Below, piece after piece: positions 59,857 through 64,000 of a DNA stretch of 64,000 bases. Origin of the DNA: Neomelitea salexigens DSM 19753. GTDB lineage: Bacteria > Pseudomonadota > Gammaproteobacteria > Pseudomonadales > Spongiibacteraceae. A program made the translations under genes and the position numbers. How positions within the stretch are numbered: the first letter of the stretch is position 1; each line of letters begins with the position of its first letter. The stretch is taken from contig NZ_AULP01000001.1 in assembly GCF_000422345.1 (NCBI RefSeq), forward strand, positions 558,001-622,000, given 5' to 3'. The notes beneath the pieces were generated by a model that saw only the letters and a program-made list of their open reading frames with translations, searched no databases and was not told the DNA's origin.

Positions 59857-60923
59857 TATGCGTTCCCCATTTTTGCGAAGCGCGATTCGGCTTCGTCGAC
59901 AATGCTGCGAATCAGGTCTTCACAACTCAGTAATTCATCGATAACACCTGCCACCTGGCCAGAGGGCAACACGCCTTCGTCCGGGCGGCCATCGACCATG
60001 GCTTTTTGAATAATCATCGGTGCATTCGCCGCCATAATGGCCTGCGACTTAGTGATGTCGCCGCTGCTGGTCATGGCGAGTGCAGAGCGCAGCAGGGAGG
60101 TCAGGCTGGCACCAGTGAACTTGCGAAAGGCCAGGCCATTGCGCAAGGCGATAATCAGTTTTTTCAGTGGCCCGGCTTTCTCCAGCTCGCCGAGGAAGTC
60201 GTTCAAAATCATGCGCTGTGGCAGGCCGTCGAGGGCTTCACTGCGAATGATGGCACCGGGGTCTTTGCAGGCGAGGTAGCGCTGCTTGGTCGCCTCGGGA
60301 ACAGGGCTTTCTTTGGTCAGCAAGAAACGCGTTCCCATAGCGATGCCGTCAGCCCCATAGGCCAGTGCCGCCAGCAAACCGCGACCATCTTTAAAGCCGC
60401 CCGCCCCCAGTACCGGCACTTTGTCGCCCACGGCGTCCACTACTTGTGGCAGTAACAGGGTGGTGGGAATCGCACCAGTGTGGCCGCCACCCTCGCCGCC
60501 TTGAACGGCAACCGCATCGGCGCCCATCTCTACCGCCTTGATGGCGTGCTTGGGCAAGCCCACGGTTGGCATGCAGACCACGCCAGCCTCTTTCAGGCGA
60601 GCAACCATCTCTTTACCTGGCGAGCGCGAGTAGCTCACCGCCTTAACGCCGTGTTTGATCACCAGATCGATAATCTCGGCAGCGTTGGGCTGATACATGT
60701 GAAAGTTCACACCGAAGTTCGCATCGGTGAGCGACTTCACTTCCAGAATATTGGCTTCCATTTGCTCGGGCGGAATGGTTGCCCCGGCCAGAAAACCGAA
60801 GCCACCGGCATTGCCAGTGGCAGCGACCAGTTTCGGGTCGGCAACCCAGCCCATAGCGGTTTGGATAATGGGGTATTTACAGCCCAGTAATTCGGTAATG
60901 CGGGTATCGAGTAGCGTCGACAT
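59856..60923 (-). CDS. ipdC: IpdC-like FMN oxidoreductase (nitronate monooxygenase fold)
   Basis: 355 residues, FMN TIM-barrel of the 2-nitropropane dioxygenase family: YPIIQTAMGWVADPKLVAATGNAGGFGFLAG, NFGVNFHMYQPNA, AVAVQGGEGGGHTG, VPVLGAGGFKDGRGLLAALAYGADGIAMGTRFLLTKESP. IpdC (Rv3553) acts on the HIP-CoA-derived ring to give the unsaturated HIEC-CoA. Position directly between ipdB and echA20 equals the actinobacterial order. A strong intercistronic hairpin lies between it and ipdB. Confidence 0.9.
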   Translation of the reverse strand: MSTLLDTRITELLGCKYPIIQTAMGWVADPKLVAATGNAGGFGFLAGATIPPEQMEANILEVKSLTDANFGVNFHMYQPNAAEIIDLVIKHGVKAVSYSRSPGKEMVARLKEAGVVCMPTVGLPKHAIKAVEMGADAVAVQGGEGGGHTGAIPTTLLLPQVVDAVGDKVPVLGAGGFKDGRGLLAALAYGADGIAMGTRFLLTKESPVPEATKQRYLACKDPGAIIRSEALDGLPQRMILNDFLGELEKAGPLKKLIIALRNGLAFRKFTGASLTSLLRSALAMTSSGDITKSQAIMAANAPMIIQKAMVDGRPDEGVLPSGQVAGVIDELLSCEDLIRSIVDEAESRFAKMGNA

Positions 60924-60951
60924 AAATAATTAGCTCTGCGTGGAATCGACA

Positions 60952-60982
60952 AAGCACCGACCTGCTTTACAGGCCGGTGCTT
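60952..60982. repeat. Intercistronic hairpin between ipdB and ipdC
   Basis: AAGCACCGaCCTG (60952-60964) pairs with CAGGcCGGTGCTT (60970-60982), one mismatch, five-base loop. On the minus strand only three T follow, so complete termination is unlikely; it may protect the ipdAB mRNA end or adjust expression of downstream genes. Confidence 0.55.
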
Positions 60983-60998
60983 GTTGCGCCTGGCCGTA

Positions 60999-61802
60999 TT
61001 AGCCGCGAACGCCCGGAGGGTTATCCTTCAGCTGCTTGGCGCGCAGGTTGTGCGGGTCAATGCGGCGGATAATGTCCAGCTGCTCTTCTGTGGGAGCCTG
61101 CGTTGTTGGAATAGACTCGGGAACATGCACCGGGAAGCCGGTATTCTCCTGAACCTCTTCCACGGTCACACCGGGGTGAAGGCTAACGATTTGCATTTGG
61201 CGATTGGGACCGCGGAAGTCGAACACACCCAAGTTGGTGTAGACCTGACGCACATCGATCTCGTCGAAGCTGTAACCTTTAGGCAGACGATCCGGGTTGT
61301 AGCCAATAGTGCACACCACGTCGCACTCGCCTTCTACAAACACGCGCTTGCTGTGCATGGGCACCAGGTAGCTGTTGGCATGACAAATCGAGTTACCGGG
61401 GAAACCACGCACACCCAACATTTGCACCTTGGGCTTGCTGTGATCGCCACCCAGCGCTGAGATGTTGGCTTGCGCGAAACGGTCAATTTGCGTCGGACCA
61501 CCGGTCAGGTGACGGCGGCCGCTCCACACGTTGTCAAAAATGCGGGTAAAGCCCATCCAGGTTTCCGCCTTCGGCTGGAAGTCGGCGTCGCGCTTGCCTA
61601 CAGGGTTGGGCTCTGACAATAACCACGCTTCGGAGTCGGTCATCATGATGTCGGTATTGCTGCTCAGCATGGCGAGACTGGCGGCAATGCGCGGCAGCAC
61701 ACCGATACCGGTGACCAGGACTTCGCCGTCATTGTCATAAGCGCTGGCGTTGGCACAAATCATCAGCTCGGCCAGGCTGTATTCTGTTGCAGGGGTAGTC
61801 AT
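60999..61802 (-). CDS. ipdB: IpdB, beta subunit of COCHEA-CoA hydrolase
   Basis: 267 residues, CoA-transferase family I beta-like fold: YSLAELMICANASAYDNDGEVLVTGIGVLPRIAASLAMLSSNTDIMMTDSEAWLLSEPNPVG, GGPTQIDRFAQANISALGGDHSKPKVQMLGVRGFPGNSICHAN. With IpdA it hydrolyses ring C of COCHEA-CoA in steroid breakdown instead of transferring CoA. The family Glu of true CoA transferases (in an EN-G type motif) is not seen. 21 bases downstream of ipdA. Confidence 0.92.
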   Translation of the reverse strand: MTTPATEYSLAELMICANASAYDNDGEVLVTGIGVLPRIAASLAMLSSNTDIMMTDSEAWLLSEPNPVGKRDADFQPKAETWMGFTRIFDNVWSGRRHLTGGPTQIDRFAQANISALGGDHSKPKVQMLGVRGFPGNSICHANSYLVPMHSKRVFVEGECDVVCTIGYNPDRLPKGYSFDEIDVRQVYTNLGVFDFRGPNRQMQIVSLHPGVTVEEVQENTGFPVHVPESIPTTQAPTEEQLDIIRRIDPHNLRAKQLKDNPPGVRG

Positions 61803-61823
61803 AACTAGAATTCCTCAGACCGA

Positions 61824-62699
61824 TCAGTAAACAGGCAGCGGCAGTTGACGGATGGCGTCGATACCACCCACAGCTTGCTGGTATTCCGCTTCACTGCGAC
61901 CCTTGATGTATTTGTCGAAGTAGGCTTCAAAGCCGCCCTCTTTCGCCGAGGCGTTGTACTCCTGGAAGTGCGGCACATCGAAGCCGTATTCAGGCGTGCA
62001 TGACGTTGGGTGAGCACCGCCGGCAACCGGAATAACCGCCGAGGTCATAGTGCGCTCCCAGAAGACGTAACGCGCTTCGTCCCCCTGAGCAAAATATTCG
62101 GTGTCGACCAGCTCTTCACAGCTAACGAAGGTCTTGTCAGCTGCGCGCGCCATCCACTCGTCCATATACACATCGGGGCCTTTGATCTGGCAAACGCCAC
62201 GACGGTCCGCGCGGTCAACATGCAATAGCGCCGCATCGAGTTTCAGTGCGGGCATTGCCAGCCACTCTTTCTCATCGTAGGGGCTGTCGACCAGTTTGAT
62301 GTCTGGGTTGAGGTTAACAACATCGGTTCCCAGGCCGAGGCGAGTGGGAATATAAGGACAGCCCCACGCTGCCGCGCGCAGGCCCAACAACAGCATACCC
62401 TCGTCAATTTCCATCACCTCGATCTCGCCATTTTGACGAGCCTTGCGGAAATAGGGCTCCAGCGGAATAAAGTCCAGCGACACGAAGGCGAACACCACTT
62501 TTTTCACCTTACCGGCAGCACACAACATGCCGACATCTGCACCGCCATAGGCCACGATAGTCAGGTCTTTTAAGTCAGACTTGAGAATCTCGCGAATCAG
62601 CGCCATTGGCTTACGACGCGGCCCCCAGCCGCCAATACCGATGGTCATGCCATCGCGTAGCTCGCCAACGAGCTCCTGCAAAGCCATTTCTTTATTCAC
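61824..62699 (-). CDS. ipdA: IpdA, alpha subunit of COCHEA-CoA hydrolase
   Basis: 291 residues from the GTG at 62699, 5 bases after AAGGAG; the GTG at 62705 lies inside that ribosome site. DGMTIGIGGWGPRRKPMALIREIL, TIVAYGGADVGMLCAAGKVKKVVFAFVSLD, EIDEGMLLLGLRAA (with the Glu reported to matter for ring hydrolysis in this family), PTRLGLGTDV, LDAALLHVDRADRRG. First gene of the operon after the AsnC pair, with a 130-base upstream region likely to contain the promoter. Works as a heterotetramer with IpdB. Confidence 0.92.
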   Translation of the reverse strand: MNKEMALQELVGELRDGMTIGIGGWGPRRKPMALIREILKSDLKDLTIVAYGGADVGMLCAAGKVKKVVFAFVSLDFIPLEPYFRKARQNGEIEVMEIDEGMLLLGLRAAAWGCPYIPTRLGLGTDVVNLNPDIKLVDSPYDEKEWLAMPALKLDAALLHVDRADRRGVCQIKGPDVYMDEWMARAADKTFVSCEELVDTEYFAQGDEARYVFWERTMTSAVIPVAGGAHPTSCTPEYGFDVPHFQEYNASAKEGGFEAYFDKYIKGRSEAEYQQAVGGIDAIRQLPLPVY

Positions 62700-62836
62700 G
62701 TCCACTCCTTAATACAAAGCGAGGTTTGCCGCTTGAGACAATCCGTCATACGCAGCTCTACTACGCATAACATTAGAAATTACAGCTTACCAATGAAAAA
62801 AACCTAAGCCATAAGCCAAATAGATTACGCAAAAAC

Positions 62837-63328
62837 TTATTCGGACCCATTATCTAGCTCTGGACCGACGATCCGGCTCATGCGGTAATCATGCTTGACA
62901 AAATTAACCCCCAACGAGCATTCGGTGCGCAGCACACCGGGCAGGCCACTGATACGTCGGTGCAAGAACGCCGCAAGCTCTGCATGGTTTTGCACCAGCG
63001 TAATGGCGAGCAAGTCAAAGCGGCCCAGCATTTTGCCGACAAAACCGATTTCCGGCACCGCTGCCAGCTGCTTGGCCAGCTCGTCGCACTGTGCACTGCG
63101 CTCTACTTCCACCCAAATGTAAGCCAGTATGGGGTTTCGCAGCCGCGCGATATTGGTCATTGCGGTGATACGCACCAAGCCTTCGGCTTCCATGCGTTTG
63201 ATACGCGAGCGCACTGTCCCCTCGGTAATCCCAAGCTCCGCAGCAATTTTGCGGTTGCTAGTGCGGGCGTCGTGGGCCAGGCCGTCGAGAATTTTCAGAT
63301 CGAGCTCATCTAGCTGTTTCTTCTGCAT
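62837..63328 (-). CDS. Lrp/AsnC-family regulator 2
   Basis: 163 residues. Winged helix DELDLKILDGLAHDARTSNRKIAAELGITEGTVRSRIKRMEAEGLVRI (about 6-54), then RAM ligand-binding domain (about 70-150) with AYIWVEVERSAQCDELAKQLAAVPEIGFVGKMLGRFDLLAITLVQNHAELAAFLHRRISGLPGV. It follows regulator 1 by 3 bases and lies upstream of ipdA, hence it may sense a CoA-ester or acid intermediate and control the HIP operon. In actinobacteria this role belongs to the TetR protein KstR2. Confidence 0.9.
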   Translation of the reverse strand: MQKKQLDELDLKILDGLAHDARTSNRKIAAELGITEGTVRSRIKRMEAEGLVRITAMTNIARLRNPILAYIWVEVERSAQCDELAKQLAAVPEIGFVGKMLGRFDLLAITLVQNHAELAAFLHRRISGLPGVLRTECSLGVNFVKHDYRMSRIVGPELDNGSE

Positions 63329-63331
63329 GAC

Positions 63332-63844
63332 CTAGTCCGCCTGCCCGAAGGGCACCCAATTTGACTGATTTTTGAGAACGTCCAGCGCGACGGATGGCTC
63401 CAACTTTCTCACACCGGGCACGGCAGCCAACTGGCTAAGCAGCTTGTTGAGGTCTTCCTGATCACGCGCCACCGCCAGCGCTTCAATATCCAACGTGCCA
63501 ACCACCTGGCACACGGAGAAAACCTGGGCAAAACCCGCCAAATCTTCTGCGACCTCATCGGCGGCGCGGCCTTCCACCTGAATACCGACCGCCAGCATCA
63601 TGCTGTAGCCCACCGCTTCGTAGTCGGTAACAGCAACTACCCGCAGGCTGTCGGCCTCCTCCATGCGACGCACCCGCGAGCGCACAGTGGCTTCGGTTAG
63701 ACCGAGATCCGCAGCAATGGCTTTGTAGGGCATGCGCCCGTCGCGGCGCAGCAAGGCAACAATGCGAAAGTCCACCTCGTCCATGCCTTGGTTGGACTCA
63801 TCCCCCGCTAGCGGCGGGATGGCACCATCGCTGCCAATATTCAC
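63332..63844 (-). CDS. Lrp/AsnC-family regulator 1
   Basis: 170 residues with GTG start overlapping the stop of the CoA-ligase gene (GTGA). Helix-turn-helix DEVDFRIVALLRRDGRMPYKAIAADLGLTEATVRSRVRRMEEADSLRV (about 20-68) and a RAM domain with MLAVGIQVEGRAADEVAEDLAGFAQVFSVCQVVGTLDIEALAVARDQEDLNKLLSQLAAVPGVRKLE. Clearly paralogous to the next gene, suggesting a heteromeric or antagonistic pair. Confidence 0.9.
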   Translation of the reverse strand: MNIGSDGAIPPLAGDESNQGMDEVDFRIVALLRRDGRMPYKAIAADLGLTEATVRSRVRRMEEADSLRVVAVTDYEAVGYSMMLAVGIQVEGRAADEVAEDLAGFAQVFSVCQVVGTLDIEALAVARDQEDLNKLLSQLAAVPGVRKLEPSVALDVLKNQSNWVPFGQAD

Positions 63845-64000
63845 GCCTGGGCCTCAATATGCTGGGCGGCCTGCGCAGCCAGTTCCGTTTTCAACACCTT
63901 GCCCGAGGCGTTCATTGGCAGCGCATCGACGAATGCCACGTAGTAAGGAAGTTTGTAGCGCGCCAATTGCTCAGCACAGAAGGCTTTTACCTGTTCAGCC
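63841..64000 (-). CDS. CoA ligase C-terminus, probably FadD3-like (cut by window)
   Basis: About 52 C-terminal residues visible: the end of an AMP-forming ligase with LARYKLPYYVAFVDALPMNASGKVLKTEL, where the Lys of GKVLK is the catalytic lysine of adenylation. In the HIP clusters FadD3 activates HIP to HIP-CoA and is placed next to fadE30/ipd genes, so this is the natural guess; the sequence alone proves only an acyl-CoA synthetase. Its stop overlaps the start of the first AsnC regulator. Confidence 0.75.
   Translation of the reverse strand, partial: AEQVKAFCAEQLARYKLPYYVAFVDALPMNASGKVLKTELAAQAAQHIEAQA

Noticed and set aside
1-64000. CRISPR arrays, tRNA or rRNA genes
   Set aside because: No regularly spaced short repeats and no cloverleaf or rRNA-like sequence were noticed in the intergenic regions; a dedicated scan would be needed to exclude a small RNA.

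Overview
The window reads as a chromosomal segment of a moderate-GC, Gram-negative, probably marine gammaproteobacterium. Signs are outer-membrane proteins with signal peptides, a TonB-dependent receptor, HtpX, HrpB, a Pseudomonas-type SpeC and an LdcA-like decarboxylase. A Spongiibacteraceae/Cellvibrionales-like host is a guess from gene content; no rRNA, tRNA or other marker gene fixes the taxon.

Left part (1-12.4 kb): a truncated Orn/Lys/Arg decarboxylase, a repeat-rich OmpA-domain protein followed by a TpsB-like outer-membrane transporter, ornithine decarboxylase, an orphan GspF/PilC-type protein, a membrane J-domain protein, htpX with a FucA-like aldolase, and a YfaZ-like porin.

Accessory catabolic region (12.4-30.6 kb): minus-strand operons with an Old Yellow Enzyme, NTF2-like protein, several SDRs, amidohydrolase, BaiCD/FadH-like Fe-S flavoenzyme, two KshA-type Rieske oxygenases, a TonB-dependent receptor and an SDR very like Comamonas 3-alpha-hydroxysteroid dehydrogenase. 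AraC and TetR regulators, a luciferase-like monooxygenase and a sterol-desaturase-family protein lie beside them. I infer uptake and early oxidation of a steroid or similar polycyclic compound.

Middle (30.6-45 kb): hrpB, alpha/beta hydrolase, CFA-like methyltransferase, acyl-CoA synthetase, regulators, VOC proteins and a cold-shock protein. At about 43.0-44.6 kb there are three minus-strand genes separated by attC-like sites, with no integrase in the window: a small integron-cassette cluster.

Right part (45-64 kb): almost all minus-strand CoA-thioester metabolism. Gene by gene it matches the actinobacterial HIP catabolon for steroid rings C and D: ipdA, ipdB, ipdC, echA20, fadE31-like, fadE32-like, fadA6, an Rv3548c-like SDR, fadE30, ipdF, and the C-terminus of a CoA ligase (probably FadD3). 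Two tandem Lrp/AsnC regulators lie directly after the ligase in place of KstR2, and a YfaZ-family porin sits inside the cluster. Thiolases, another acyl-CoA dehydrogenase and an HSD10-like SDR would finish beta-oxidation. A catalytically degenerate EAL protein interrupts the run. No enzymes for opening rings A/B (KstD, HsaA-D type) are visible here.
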